Shown: positions 37,915 to 46,326, numbered from the stretch's first letter. The stretch: DNA of 64,000 nt from Methyloglobulus sp. (GCA_013141505.1 JABFQX010000009.1:79310-143309); one strand, 5' to 3'. The notes: generated by a model not told the origin, from the letters alone. Translations and numbers: made by a program.

Positions 37915-39318
37915 TTAATTTTTATCTTTTTTATGCTCACCATACAAAGCGTACGCCCCAAACACCATCTGATGTGGCCTGCCCAGTTTTTCTTGGGTAA
38001 AGTCGATAGCGAATTGCTCTTTCAGGTTTTTGCCGTTCCACTGGTAGCCTTTGATAAACTGCTCGTTATCTTTACCTTTTTTATCCCAGTTTGCCAGCAA
38101 CGAGGTCGTGAAATAAACGCGTTTACCATCCCAGCTTGAGGACACCATGTTCACTTGTGCGCCGATTTTATGTTCGTACACTTGTTTGGGTTTGAACGGA
38201 TCGGTGATGTTGAAGGCGCGGGTCATGCCGTCCATAAAAGTGTTTACCCACAGCAGTTTGTCATCACTTGAAATTGAAATATCGACAGGCAATGGAATTT
38301 TGCTGGGATCACCGATATTGGCAACTTCTTTTACTTGCCAGTCACTTGTGCCCGCTGTTTGGGTATTTGAACCTGATTTATCAGCATTATTTTTTTTGTC
38401 CTTGTAAATCAGCCAGATTTTTGAGGTTAACGCGGTGCTGGTAAAGCAATAATCATGTTTTTCATCCCAGGCGCAACGGATTTCTAACGGCGCACCCGGC
38501 ACATCGAACACTTTTTTTGGTTGTTTGGTGTGCAAATCCCATTGCACCACGGTGTTGCCGAAGCGTTTCATGGCTTCTGGATCGGCGACCATTTTGCCGA
38601 AATCCATCATGTAATTCGACCAACCGGTGAAGGATGAAGTGAACATGACGTTATGGCGCGGCATCACCCGCAAATCATAACCATAGCCATCAGCGTATTT
38701 GCCGGTTTTGACTGCGCCACCCAAATCGCTATCAGTCGGCATCCAGTGCGTGTCGATGTATTTGCCGTCGTTGGTGTATTCGACCAGTCCGGTACGGCCA
38801 CCGTTATCTTTATTGTTGGATAATCCTGTCATTATCATGCGCCCAGGCAAGGCATAAGTGGTGTGTGGACCGACCACGCCGCCGCTTTTGGCGGTGAAAT
38901 CAGTAATCGTGTTGGTTAATGCGGGCTTAGAAGGATCGGTATGGATATCGAATACAAAAAGTTTGTTGGTATCCAAGCCACCTGCCCATAAATATTGGCG
39001 GTCATCAGTCACGCCGGAGTGGTGGGCTTCATTGCGCCCACCGACGGATAATGCGTTGATGACTTTACCGTAAGTTTTGGACTTCGGTCTGGCATCGACG
39101 GTCACCAGTTTGTCTTGCTCATCACCCAAGCCTTCGACACCTAATGTCCAAATGTAAACAAAATCTTCCTGCCCGGTGATTTTGGGTGCGTAAGGCGATA
39201 GGCAGGTTTCGTCGGCTAATACTGAATGAGTGGTTATGCCTGTTAAAGCGACAGTGGCTAAGGCCACTGCACATATAGTTTTTAACCTGTTACTCAGGTT
39301 TTGTTTAGTTGTATTCAT
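37915..39318 (-). CDS. mtoX: Methanethiol oxidase (SBP56/selenium-binding protein family), periplasmic
   Basis: About 467 residues with a signal peptide (ICAVALATVALTGITTHSVLA) and the SBP56 propeller body, e.g. LWAGGLDTNKLFVFDI and DGMTRAFNITDPFKP. Members with a signal peptide oxidise methanethiol to formaldehyde, H2S and H2O2 in methylotrophs. The start at 39318 has GAGG upstream; the frame opens 81 codons earlier but that stretch is the antisense of the ferredoxin gene. It is last in a cluster tetR-DUF4242-ferredoxin-mtoX. Confidence 0.88.
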   Translation of the reverse strand: MNTTKQNLSNRLKTICAVALATVALTGITTHSVLADETCLSPYAPKITGQEDFVYIWTLGVEGLGDEQDKLVTVDARPKSKTYGKVINALSVGGRNEAHHSGVTDDRQYLWAGGLDTNKLFVFDIHTDPSKPALTNTITDFTAKSGGVVGPHTTYALPGRMIMTGLSNNKDNGGRTGLVEYTNDGKYIDTHWMPTDSDLGGAVKTGKYADGYGYDLRVMPRHNVMFTSSFTGWSNYMMDFGKMVADPEAMKRFGNTVVQWDLHTKQPKKVFDVPGAPLEIRCAWDEKHDYCFTSTALTSKIWLIYKDKKNNADKSGSNTQTAGTSDWQVKEVANIGDPSKIPLPVDISISSDDKLLWVNTFMDGMTRAFNITDPFKPKQVYEHKIGAQVNMVSSSWDGKRVYFTTSLLANWDKKGKDNEQFIKGYQWNGKNLKEQFAIDFTQEKLGRPHQMVFGAYALYGEHKKDKN

Positions 39319-39397
39319 GACCTTCCTCTCTGATTTTATAGTTATTTTATTTAAGGATTGTGAGCTGATATATTCAATCCTTGCATCTTCAATCGAC

Positions 39398-39577
39398 TCA
39401 ATCCTCGACCGCCAACGCACCCGAAGGGCACTGACTGACAACATTTTTAACATCTTCTTCACTGGCTTTGGATGGATCAATGACAAACTGACCATCCTCA
39501 ACCTTAAACACATCTGGCAAGGATTTAACACAAACCCCAGCATGACAACATGTGTTTGCATCCCAAGTAACTTTCAT
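39398..39577 (-). CDS. Small divergent ferredoxin
   Basis: A 59-residue Fer4_19-type ferredoxin, MKVTWDANTCCHAGVCVKSLPDVF, with cysteines at CCHAGVC and a later QCPSGAL. This is the pattern of single-cluster ferredoxins. Starting at 39577 gives AGGAG eight bases upstream. It lies 79 bases before mtoX and 36 bases after the DUF4242 gene, and may carry electrons for the cluster. Confidence 0.8.
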   Translation of the reverse strand: MKVTWDANTCCHAGVCVKSLPDVFKVEDGQFVIDPSKASEEDVKNVVSQCPSGALAVED

Positions 39578-39613
39578 GGCGCATCTCCTGATAGGTGAAT
39601 TAATTAAGCCCAC

Positions 39614-39889
39614 CTAACTTTCGGCAGTAGTGGGATCAATGATGGTACGTATTTGGGAAATTTTATTAGCCGGAAACTCGCCTTGCTCGGCATGAGTCCT
39701 GACAGTGGCCTCATCCGGGGCGATATAAACGCAGTAAACCTTGTCATCGGTCACATAGCTTTCCAACCACTGAATTTTCGGGCCGATTGCACTCAGAACA
39801 CCGCAAGATTTTTGTGAAATTCCTTGCAATTGCTCGGCTGTTAACGTCCCCGCGCCGGGAATTTCTCATTCAATTAGATACTTTGGCAT
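39614..39889 (-). pseudogene. DUF4242-type gene interrupted by an in-frame TGA
   Basis: Reading from the ATG at 39889, which has AAGGAG eight bases upstream, gives MPKYLIE, then TGA at 39866-39868, then EIPGAGTLTAEQLQGIS and on through the rest of a DUF4242 protein (about 91 codons) to 39614. In other DUF4242 proteins arginine commonly follows this glutamate, so CGA to TGA is the simplest explanation. The remainder of the frame is intact, with no further stop. If translation restarts inside, the product would lack the first strand. Recoding is possible but unsupported. Confidence 0.75.
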
Positions 39890-39937
39890 AACGGTTTCTC
39901 CTTGCCTTAAAAATTATTTAAAAAATCACTTACAAAA

Positions 39938-39949
39938 ACGACCAGTCGT
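39938..39949. promoter_or_regulatory. Candidate TetR operator before DUF4242-ferredoxin-mtoX
   Basis: acgaccagtcgt, a perfect 5-bp inverted repeat with a two-base spacer, lies between tetR and the DUF4242 gene. It resembles the site upstream of tetR at 40571-40588. Confidence 0.55.
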
Positions 39950-39965
39950 CTTATATAAAATAACA

Positions 39966-40562
39966 TCAATTCCTAAAATAATCATCCAGTAAATCGTGGC
40001 AACACTGTTTAAGCGGTTCGCTGGATTGTTCGATTTTCATCCTGAGCAACGCGCCTTGCCAGGTATTAGCCAATAAGCCCGCCATAGCGTCAGCCGACTT
40101 ATCGTTACGGACAGTGCCCTCTGCCTGGGCTTTTTCCAAGCCATTTGCCAGCAAGCCCTGATAACGGTGGATGGCTAACTGCAGCGATTTTTGGCATAAC
40201 TCGCTGGTGTCACCGATTTCCCCCATCAAATTACCAAGCAAACAACCACCTTTGAACTGCGCTTTTTCCAACTCGGCGATCAGTTCATTGAAATAATTTT
40301 TTAAGGCGGTTAAGGCATCGGTATCGGGAGTTTCCAGATGGTTGCCCAATTGGACGATAAAAGGGTTGATGTAGTGCTGGATAACTTCAGCGGCAAAACT
40401 TTCTTTGCTGGCGAAATAATTGTAAAAAGAACCTTTCGGGACTTGGACTGAATCCAGAATTTCCTTAAGCCCTGTGCCGTGGTAACCCTGTTGCATCAGC
40501 AGTTGGACACCTTGGGTCAGAAGATTTTCTTTGTTAATGTGTTTTTTTGGGATGTTCGTCAT
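39966..40562 (-). CDS. TetR family transcriptional regulator
   Basis: A 198-residue regulator. The helix-turn-helix reads QGYHGTGLKEILDSVQVPKGSFYNYFASKE (residues about 25-54), typical of TetR. The C-terminal domain resembles TetR_C_16-like ligand-binding parts. It is the first gene of the mtoX cluster and is flanked by two similar palindromes, so it probably represses itself and the cluster; the inducer might be a sulfur or reactive compound, but that is inference. Confidence 0.88.
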   Translation of the reverse strand: MTNIPKKHINKENLLTQGVQLLMQQGYHGTGLKEILDSVQVPKGSFYNYFASKESFAAEVIQHYINPFIVQLGNHLETPDTDALTALKNYFNELIAELEKAQFKGGCLLGNLMGEIGDTSELCQKSLQLAIHRYQGLLANGLEKAQAEGTVRNDKSADAMAGLLANTWQGALLRMKIEQSSEPLKQCCHDLLDDYFRN

Positions 40563-40570
40563 GTTTTTAT

Positions 40571-40588
40571 AATATGACCGGTTGTATT
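40571..40588. promoter_or_regulatory. Candidate TetR operator upstream of tetR
   Basis: An imperfect palindrome centred on ACCGGT with AATA and TATT at its ends. It shares GAC(C/T)GGT(C/T)GT with the site at 39938-39949 on one strand. It lies nine bases upstream of the tetR start. Confidence 0.5.
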
Positions 40589-40929
40589 ATGTGTCAATTG
40601 AATCGAACTATTCATTTAAATATTTTTATATCAATAAGTTATAGATTACATAGGCAAAATGCATAATTCAATAAATTACCATTCAGCACATAGTGCTGAT
40701 AAATCAGCCCTATCTTCGGGAAATTTAAATGAGGACACTAAATTTTTATGGCTTATGAGCACAAACCACTATTAACAATACAGCCTAAAATATTGATTTA
40801 TATTGGATATCAGGACTGTTTTAAGTGCGACAATTTGACGCATTCACAGGACTGGCAAAAGCCGTTAGACTAACACTAACTTTTGTAGCCCGTCATTAGC
40901 CACTCCAGTTAGCAACCATCCCCTCTATT
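40589..40929. other. Intergenic leader of the M41-like gene
   Basis: About 340 bases without an ORF. The last 60 bases, ending in a terminator hairpin, look like a small structured RNA (see the terminator at 40930-40957 and the matching finding). Confidence 0.4.
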
Positions 40930-40957
40930 GCGGGCTTTCGTTTAGCCCGCATCTTTT
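40930..40957 (+). terminator. Terminator hairpin just upstream of the M41-like gene
   Basis: Arms gcgggct (40930-40936) and agcccgc (40944-40950), loop ttcgttt, then atcttttt. It stands only 13 bases before the next gene's ATG, so it must act as an attenuator or as the end of a small RNA in the leader. Confidence 0.75.
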
Positions 40958-40970
40958 TAACGAGGCCACC

Positions 40971-41642
40971 ATGAAAAGCGGCAGCACAGCGATGAATCCC
41001 CAGACAGAAGCGCGTATCAAAATTAACAGACGAGATGCCTATCATCAGGCGGGTCGTGCAGTTGCTATTTATCTCGGCAACAGGCAAAAACAGTTGCCGG
41101 ATGTCTATTTCCAGATCATCGTTAAGCCAAACGAATACCCCACAAATCAGCCCAGACGGTTCACAAGGACCTTTGCAAAACACACCGTGCAAATTGAAGG
41201 TGGTCGACTAATTCAAAATTTACCCTTGTCTTTTGTTGATACGACCCATGATTTTTCATGGCCGCAACAGGAAGCATTTCTGTGTGCTTTTGAGGCCGAT
41301 GTCATTAATTTGTTGGCGGGTTCACTCGCCGAAGCCAAATATATGGCAGCCAGGGATAATGAAAATTTCAAAGTCAATTTGCTGACTATTGAGGCGTTAA
41401 AATTCTATGGCGGTCACTCAGACTTGGAAATTATCAATGAATACATCGAATCTTTCATACTTCAGCAGGCTGAAAGGAAGCGTAAACTGACTGAACTATT
41501 TTTGGCTGCATACGGTTTTGTCGATAACCGGACACACTGGAACACCATTTCCGCCTTGGCAGAATTTATACTGAAAGAGCCAAAAGACATTCTCAACTGC
41601 GAGGAAGTGATTGCCTTGCTTGAATCCCGTTTGGCGGCATGA
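40971..41642 (+). CDS. Degenerate M41 (FtsH) peptidase-like protein
   Basis: A 223-residue soluble protein resembling the peptidase domain of FtsH without the AAA module. AYHQAGRAVAIYL near residue 23 aligns with the FtsH zinc motif HEAGHAVV, but HExxH is replaced by HQxxR, so it is probably inactive. FEADVINLLAGSLAEAKY (about residues 108-125) resembles the LLAGR.AEEL helix of M41. It is an accessory gene, with GAGG before the ATG and a terminator-containing leader. The assignment is by pattern, not by search. Confidence 0.55.
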   Translation: MKSGSTAMNPQTEARIKINRRDAYHQAGRAVAIYLGNRQKQLPDVYFQIIVKPNEYPTNQPRRFTRTFAKHTVQIEGGRLIQNLPLSFVDTTHDFSWPQQEAFLCAFEADVINLLAGSLAEAKYMAARDNENFKVNLLTIEALKFYGGHSDLEIINEYIESFILQQAERKRKLTELFLAAYGFVDNRTHWNTISALAEFILKEPKDILNCEEVIALLESRLAA

Positions 41643-41725
41643 GCATTGGTCTTACAATATGTAAATTCGTTTCCACTGCGGTCAGTTTTATAACCTATTG
41701 ATCCGGCGGTATGAAGCATTAATTT

Positions 41726-41782
41726 CCCTTCTGTTTCGCTCAGGGTACGTTACCGCTACATTCCCTGAGCGAAACAGAAGGG
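41726..41782. repeat. Dispersed palindromic repeat, copy 3 (full length)
   Basis: Arms cccttctgtttcgctcaggg (41726-41745) and its exact inverse (41763-41782) enclose a 17-base loop whose sequence (gttaccgct) matches copy 1 in reverse orientation. The best copy for defining the element. Confidence 0.85.
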
Positions 41783-42002
41783 TATCGCAACCACTTCAAA
41801 CATTAAAAGGCCGAATCTATAACCGCAATCTGCGCTAAACCGACGACTTTGATTATTGAGCGAAGCGCCTCACTAATCAAATACGTATTTGTACGTAGGT
41901 AGTCGTACGGATATTCAACGCCAGGATAAGTATTTAATATATGTCTCAGTTTACAGAGATAAGCAATTGTAAAGAACTGCTCATCAAGGTAAACCGCTTA
42001 AC

Positions 42003-42145
42003 AACCTGTTGAAAATCGTCAGGTATCACTGCAATTTGCGGTTGGGCGGATGGAGCGTAGAAACCCGAATTTACAGGGAGTAGATGAAGGTTTCAAAAAC
42101 CGCCTAACCGCAAATTGTAGTGTTATATTGGGTTTTGAACAGGTT
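42003..42145. mobile_element. MITE-like 143-bp hairpin element
   Basis: The outer ends aacctgtt (42003-42010) and aacaggtt (42138-42145) are exact inverted copies. The inner arms of 23 bases (42027-42049 and 42100-42122) match at 21 of 23 positions. The whole element can fold into one long hairpin around a 50-base centre. It has no transposase gene; the ORF at 42050-42259 crosses its edge and is not convincing. The rest of 41643-42255 is non-coding. Confidence 0.7.
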
Positions 42146-42255
42146 CTAAGTGAAATCATTAGACGATATTTTTCTGATGTAGGGGGGCTTATGCCTCCCT
42201 TTTTTTTAAATAATTGCGACTTAATTCAGCTTAATAAATTCGATAATCGCACCGC

Positions 42256-42939
42256 TTAAACGGCATTCTTTCGCACCCCAAATAATGCAGTACCAATCCT
42301 AACTATCGTCGCACCTTCCACAATAGCGGCCTTAAGATCACCCGACATCCCAAAAGAAAACGTATCTAACTCTGGCCTTTTCAGTTTCGCTACTGCTTGA
42401 ACAAGCAATCTGTACGGCATGCGCTGTTGTTCGAAATCATCCTGTGGCGCGGGGATAGCCATTACTCCACGCAATTTTAATCGCGGCAAGGTTTCTATGG
42501 TCTGGCATAACTCAGGCAACTCAGCCAAGGTGATGCCTGATTTAGTGTCTTCACCGCTGACGTTTACCTGTAGGCAAATATTCAACGGTGCCAGATAATC
42601 TGGCCGCTGGTCACTCAATCGTTTGGCAATCTTTAGGCTATCAACGCTGTGTACCCAACTAAAATGCTGGCCGATGTGTTTGGTTTTGTTGGCTTGGATC
42701 GGCCCTATGAAATGCCAGGTAATGTCATAATCCGTCAATTCCTGCTGCTTTGCCAAGGCTTCCTGGCAATAATTCTCACCGAAATCGCGTACTCCCAACT
42801 CATAAGCCGCGACTATATCGGAAACAGGCTTGGTTTTACTGACTGCCAATAATAAAACTGCGTTGGGATCACGCTTGCAATCCAGACAATAGCCTTCAAT
42901 CTGGCTACGAACCCGTTTAATTCTTTGGTTTATGGTCAT
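42256..42939 (-). CDS. YggS/PLPBP family PLP-homeostasis protein
   Basis: A 227-residue single-domain alanine-racemase-like fold. The PLP lysine lies in LLAVSKTKP (residue about 35), and HFIGPIQANKTKHIG and MSGDLKAAIVEGATIVRIGTALFG are conserved. PLPBP proteins handle free PLP and are often encoded next to pilT in Gammaproteobacteria, as here (divergent). Confidence 0.94.
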   Translation of the reverse strand: MTINQRIKRVRSQIEGYCLDCKRDPNAVLLLAVSKTKPVSDIVAAYELGVRDFGENYCQEALAKQQELTDYDITWHFIGPIQANKTKHIGQHFSWVHSVDSLKIAKRLSDQRPDYLAPLNICLQVNVSGEDTKSGITLAELPELCQTIETLPRLKLRGVMAIPAPQDDFEQQRMPYRLLVQAVAKLKRPELDTFSFGMSGDLKAAIVEGATIVRIGTALFGVRKNAV

Positions 42940-43051
42940 TATGTTGGCGAACGAATTATTTGATGGCGATAATTATATTATTACTTTAAAAAAGCGACGA
43001 GTTGAACTATTGTTAAGACAATTACTTAACCTTTTTTTTCAGGAGTAAACA

Positions 43052-44089
43052 TTGGATATTGCCGAATTATTAGCTTTTTCAGTTAAAAACAACGCCTCAG
43101 ATTTGCATTTATCCGCAGGTTTACCCCCCATGATTCGTGTTGACGGTGACATCAGGCGAATCAACATTCCCGCACTGGAACATAAAGAAGTTCACGCCCT
43201 GATCTACGACATCATGAACGACAAACAACGTCGGGATTATGAAGAATTTCTGGAAACCGATTTTTCCTTTGAATTGCCCGGCATAGCCCGCTTCCGGGTC
43301 AATGCGTTCAATCAGGAACGCGGTGCCGCTGGCGTATTCAGGACAATTCCATCCAAGGTTTTATCACTTGAAGACTTAAAAGCACCGAAGTTTTTCGCCG
43401 AGCTGACCACTAAATCGCGTGGGCTTATCTTGGTAACCGGGCCAACAGGATCCGGCAAATCCACCACCCTGGCGGCTATGGTCAACCACATCAATCAGAA
43501 TGACTATGCCCACATACTGACCGTTGAAGATCCTATCGAATTTGTCCATGAAAGCCAGAAATGCCTGATTAACCAACGCGAGGTTCATCGCGATACCCAT
43601 GGTTTTAATGAGGCTCTTCGATCTGCCCTTCGGGAAGACCCGGATATTATCCTGGTTGGTGAAATGCGGGATTTAGAAACCATCCGGCTAGCGTTAACAG
43701 CAGCGGAAACCGGTCATTTAGTATTTGGTACGTTGCATACGACCTCAGCTGCGAAAACGATTGACCGTATCATCGACGTATTTCCTGCCGCAGAAAAAGA
43801 CATGATAAGGTCGATGCTGTCAGAATCCCTACAAGCCGTTATTTCGCAAACCCTACTCAAAAGAAATGGCGGTGGTCGGATTGCTGCCCATGAAATCATG
43901 GTGGGAACAGCCGCTATCAGAAACCTGATCCGCGAAGCCAAGGTGGCACAGATGTATTCAGCGATTCAAACCGGGCGTAAGGAAGGTATGCAAACACTGG
44001 ATCAAAACCTCAAGGAATTGGTCGATCAAGGCTTGATTAATGCCAAGATGGCGATGAGCAAAGCCGTTAATAAAGATATGTTCCGTTAA
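43052..44089 (+). CDS. pilT: Type IV pilus retraction ATPase PilT
   Basis: A 345-residue AAA-type ATPase that depolymerises pilin for twitching. Walker A GPTGSGKSTT (near 135), Walker B and Asp box EDPDIILVGEMRDLETI, His box HLVFGTLHTTSA and the C-terminal GMQTLDQNLKELV are readable. The start codon is TTG at 43052, supported by AGGAG seven bases upstream and by the family's N-terminus (DIAELLAFSVKNNASDLHLSAG). Confidence 0.95.
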   Translation: MDIAELLAFSVKNNASDLHLSAGLPPMIRVDGDIRRINIPALEHKEVHALIYDIMNDKQRRDYEEFLETDFSFELPGIARFRVNAFNQERGAAGVFRTIPSKVLSLEDLKAPKFFAELTTKSRGLILVTGPTGSGKSTTLAAMVNHINQNDYAHILTVEDPIEFVHESQKCLINQREVHRDTHGFNEALRSALREDPDIILVGEMRDLETIRLALTAAETGHLVFGTLHTTSAAKTIDRIIDVFPAAEKDMIRSMLSESLQAVISQTLLKRNGGGRIAAHEIMVGTAAIRNLIREAKVAQMYSAIQTGRKEGMQTLDQNLKELVDQGLINAKMAMSKAVNKDMFR

Positions 44090-44101
44090 ACAGGTAACAT
44101 C

Positions 44102-45214
44102 ATGGACTTTAAAGCAATATTAGAATTGATGGTGAAAAAAAAGGCTTCCGACCTTTTTATTACTGCAGGCAGGCCGCCCACCATCAAGGTTGATGGCGCG
44201 CTGATTGAGATTTCAACAACCATATTGACGCCCGAGCAAGCGTTGCGGATTGTGGAAGGCCTTATGGATCAACGGCAAAAAAGCGAGTTTGAAAACACCA
44301 AGGAATGTCAATTTGCCATTGGTTATCCTAATTTAGGGCGATTTAGGATCAGTGCATTTACCCAACGCGATGCCGCCGGCATGGTCTTACGCAGAATTGA
44401 AAATCAGATACCTGATGCCGAGGCGTTGAATTTGCCGCCTATCTTGAAAGATTTAATTATGGAAAAGCGGGGGCTGATCATTTTTGTGGGTGCTACCGGT
44501 ACAGGTAAATCCACGTCTCTTGCCTCATTGATCAAGCATAGAAACCAGAACAGTAGCGGCCATATCATCACCATCGAAGATCCAATAGAATTTCAACATC
44601 CCCATCTAGGGTGTATCGTTACCCAGCGCGAAGTGGGGATTGATACAGAGTCCTACGAAGTCGCGCTAAAAAATACCTTGCGGCAAGCACCTGACGTTAT
44701 TTTAATCGGCGAAATAAGAAGCAGGGAAACGATGCAGAATGCGATCACCTTCGCTGAAACCGGTCATTTATGCCTGACGACATTGCATGCCAACAATGCC
44801 AACCAAGCGTTGGACAGGATTCTGCATTTCTTTCCTGATGAGATGCACGACCAATTACATATGGATTTGTCGCTCAATTTGCGCGGCATTGTCGCCCAGC
44901 AATTAATCAAACGCGCTGATGGCAAGGGCCGCTATCCGGTGGTGGAAATACTGCTGAATACACCATTAGCAAAAGATTATATTCGCAAAGGCGAGATCAC
45001 CAAGCTCAAAGAATTAATGAAAGGATCCCGTGAACAGGGCATGCAAACCTTTGACCAAGCACTTTATGATTTATTTGTCGGAGGCAAAATCAGCTATGAC
45101 GATGCACTGAATTCAGCCGATTCCCGAAATGAAGTCCGCCTGATGATTAAACTGGGCACTCAAGTGGGTTCGTTCGGTAATGACGACATGATTTTGTCGG
45201 AAACGGAAAATTAA
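44102..45214 (+). CDS. pilU: PilT-like retraction ATPase PilU
   Basis: A 370-residue PilT paralogue with Walker A GATGTGKSTS, Walker B LIGEIRSRETM and GMQTFDQALYDLFVGG at the C-terminus. PilU assists PilT in forceful pilus retraction. It follows pilT by 12 bases in the usual order. Confidence 0.95.
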   Translation: MDFKAILELMVKKKASDLFITAGRPPTIKVDGALIEISTTILTPEQALRIVEGLMDQRQKSEFENTKECQFAIGYPNLGRFRISAFTQRDAAGMVLRRIENQIPDAEALNLPPILKDLIMEKRGLIIFVGATGTGKSTSLASLIKHRNQNSSGHIITIEDPIEFQHPHLGCIVTQREVGIDTESYEVALKNTLRQAPDVILIGEIRSRETMQNAITFAETGHLCLTTLHANNANQALDRILHFFPDEMHDQLHMDLSLNLRGIVAQQLIKRADGKGRYPVVEILLNTPLAKDYIRKGEITKLKELMKGSREQGMQTFDQALYDLFVGGKISYDDALNSADSRNEVRLMIKLGTQVGSFGNDDMILSETEN

Positions 45215-45316
45215 GGTTTATTCTGAATGTTTTTCTTGTTGCCCACTATTTCTGGTGCGAGCTTCGCAAGTCAGAAACAGCGACAGCTCTGCTCCAATGA
45301 ATGAAGTTGACATTAC

Positions 45317-45793
45317 TTAGGAGGGTGACAATTCCATCAGTTTTTGCAACACCTGCTCACAATGAGCTTTTACAGTGACTTTGCGCCATTCGTGTACTAA
45401 CACCCCGTTGGGATCCATCAAAAACGTGCTGCGTTCGATGCCCTGAACTTGCTTGCCGTACATGTTTTTCATTTTGATGACATCGAAGATGCGGCAAAGA
45501 GCTTCATCGCTGTCGGAAATAAGATCAAACGGAAACGCCTGCTTGCATTTAAAGTTTTCGTGGGATTTGAGGCTATCCCTTGAAACACCAAGGATAACCG
45601 TATTTAAGGCTTTAAATTTTTCGATATTGTCACGAAAATCCTGGCCTTCCAGTGTGCAACCCGGGGTACTGTCCTTGGGATAAAAATACAGCACTACAAA
45701 ACTGCCCCGGTAATCGTGCAAATTCAGGGTTTTATCTCCGGTCGCCTGTGCGGAAAAATCGGGTACAACATTGCCAATACTGATTTCAGTCAT
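45317..45793 (-). CDS. bcp: Thiol peroxidase Bcp (peroxiredoxin Q)
   Basis: A 158-residue peroxiredoxin. The peroxidatic cysteine lies in DSTPGCTLEGQDFRD (near residue 46), and a second cysteine in FKCKQAFPF may be the resolving one. It reduces H2O2 and organic peroxides with thioredoxin. It lies eight bases after gcvR on the same strand. Confidence 0.93.
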   Translation of the reverse strand: MTEISIGNVVPDFSAQATGDKTLNLHDYRGSFVVLYFYPKDSTPGCTLEGQDFRDNIEKFKALNTVILGVSRDSLKSHENFKCKQAFPFDLISDSDEALCRIFDVIKMKNMYGKQVQGIERSTFLMDPNGVLVHEWRKVTVKAHCEQVLQKLMELSPS

Positions 45794-45801
45794 CGGTTTA
45801 C

Positions 45802-46326
45802 CTATCGTTTTATGGGTTCAAGAATGGCATCTATATTCAGATTATCGCAAAAATCCAGGAATTCTTCGCGTAGTGATAACAGATGGACTTGCGGCGGTAC
45901 CAGCACAACAAATTTGGTCGAAAATATCGGCGTTTGCGCGTAAGGTGCCTGATATGAGCTACCCGAAATTTCTTCAATATCGATATCACGATCCAACAAA
46001 AAACTGGTTATGGCTTCGATAATGCTTTCTTTATCCAGGGAAATCGTCTCCAGCGTGTAAGGTATACACTCCTTACCTTTTTCTTTGGCCTCGGTTCTGA
46101 GAACATTAACCTTGATTTCCATCTTTTTCTGGATAGCATCCAAGGTGTTTTCAACTTTAGCGATTTGGTTCCAGTTACCTTGGACCAATAAATAACTGGC
46201 GGTCGATTGACCAAGGCGTGATGACCTAATTTCTAACACATTGCATTTGCATTCGCGGATAATAGGCAGTATTTCCGCGATAAAATGGTTGTGTTGCGTG
46301 CCTAATGCGGTGATGGTCAGTTGCAT
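45802..46326 (-). CDS. gcvR: Glycine cleavage repressor GcvR-like ACT protein
   Basis: A 174-residue protein with two ACT domains (about residues 1-80 and 90-172). The first opens with LTITALGTQHNHFIAEILPIIRE, the GcvR signature. In E. coli GcvR antagonises GcvA at gcv operons; here it sits with bcp, the usual arrangement. The target in this organism is not known. Confidence 0.85.
   Translation of the reverse strand: MQLTITALGTQHNHFIAEILPIIRECKCNVLEIRSSRLGQSTASYLLVQGNWNQIAKVENTLDAIQKKMEIKVNVLRTEAKEKGKECIPYTLETISLDKESIIEAITSFLLDRDIDIEEISGSSYQAPYAQTPIFSTKFVVLVPPQVHLLSLREEFLDFCDNLNIDAILEPIKR

Noticed and set aside
39318..39561. An N-terminal extension of mtoX by 81 codons
   Set aside because: It is the antisense of the ferredoxin gene and lies before the proper ribosome site and signal peptide.
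39835..39868. A SECIS-like hairpin after the DUF4242 TGA
   Set aside because: The stem is about four base pairs, starts too near the TGA and lacks the usual apical loop, so I do not propose selenocysteine.
42050..42259. A 69-residue ORF starting in the MITE
   Set aside because: It begins inside the palindromic element and its second half is AT-rich non-coding DNA.
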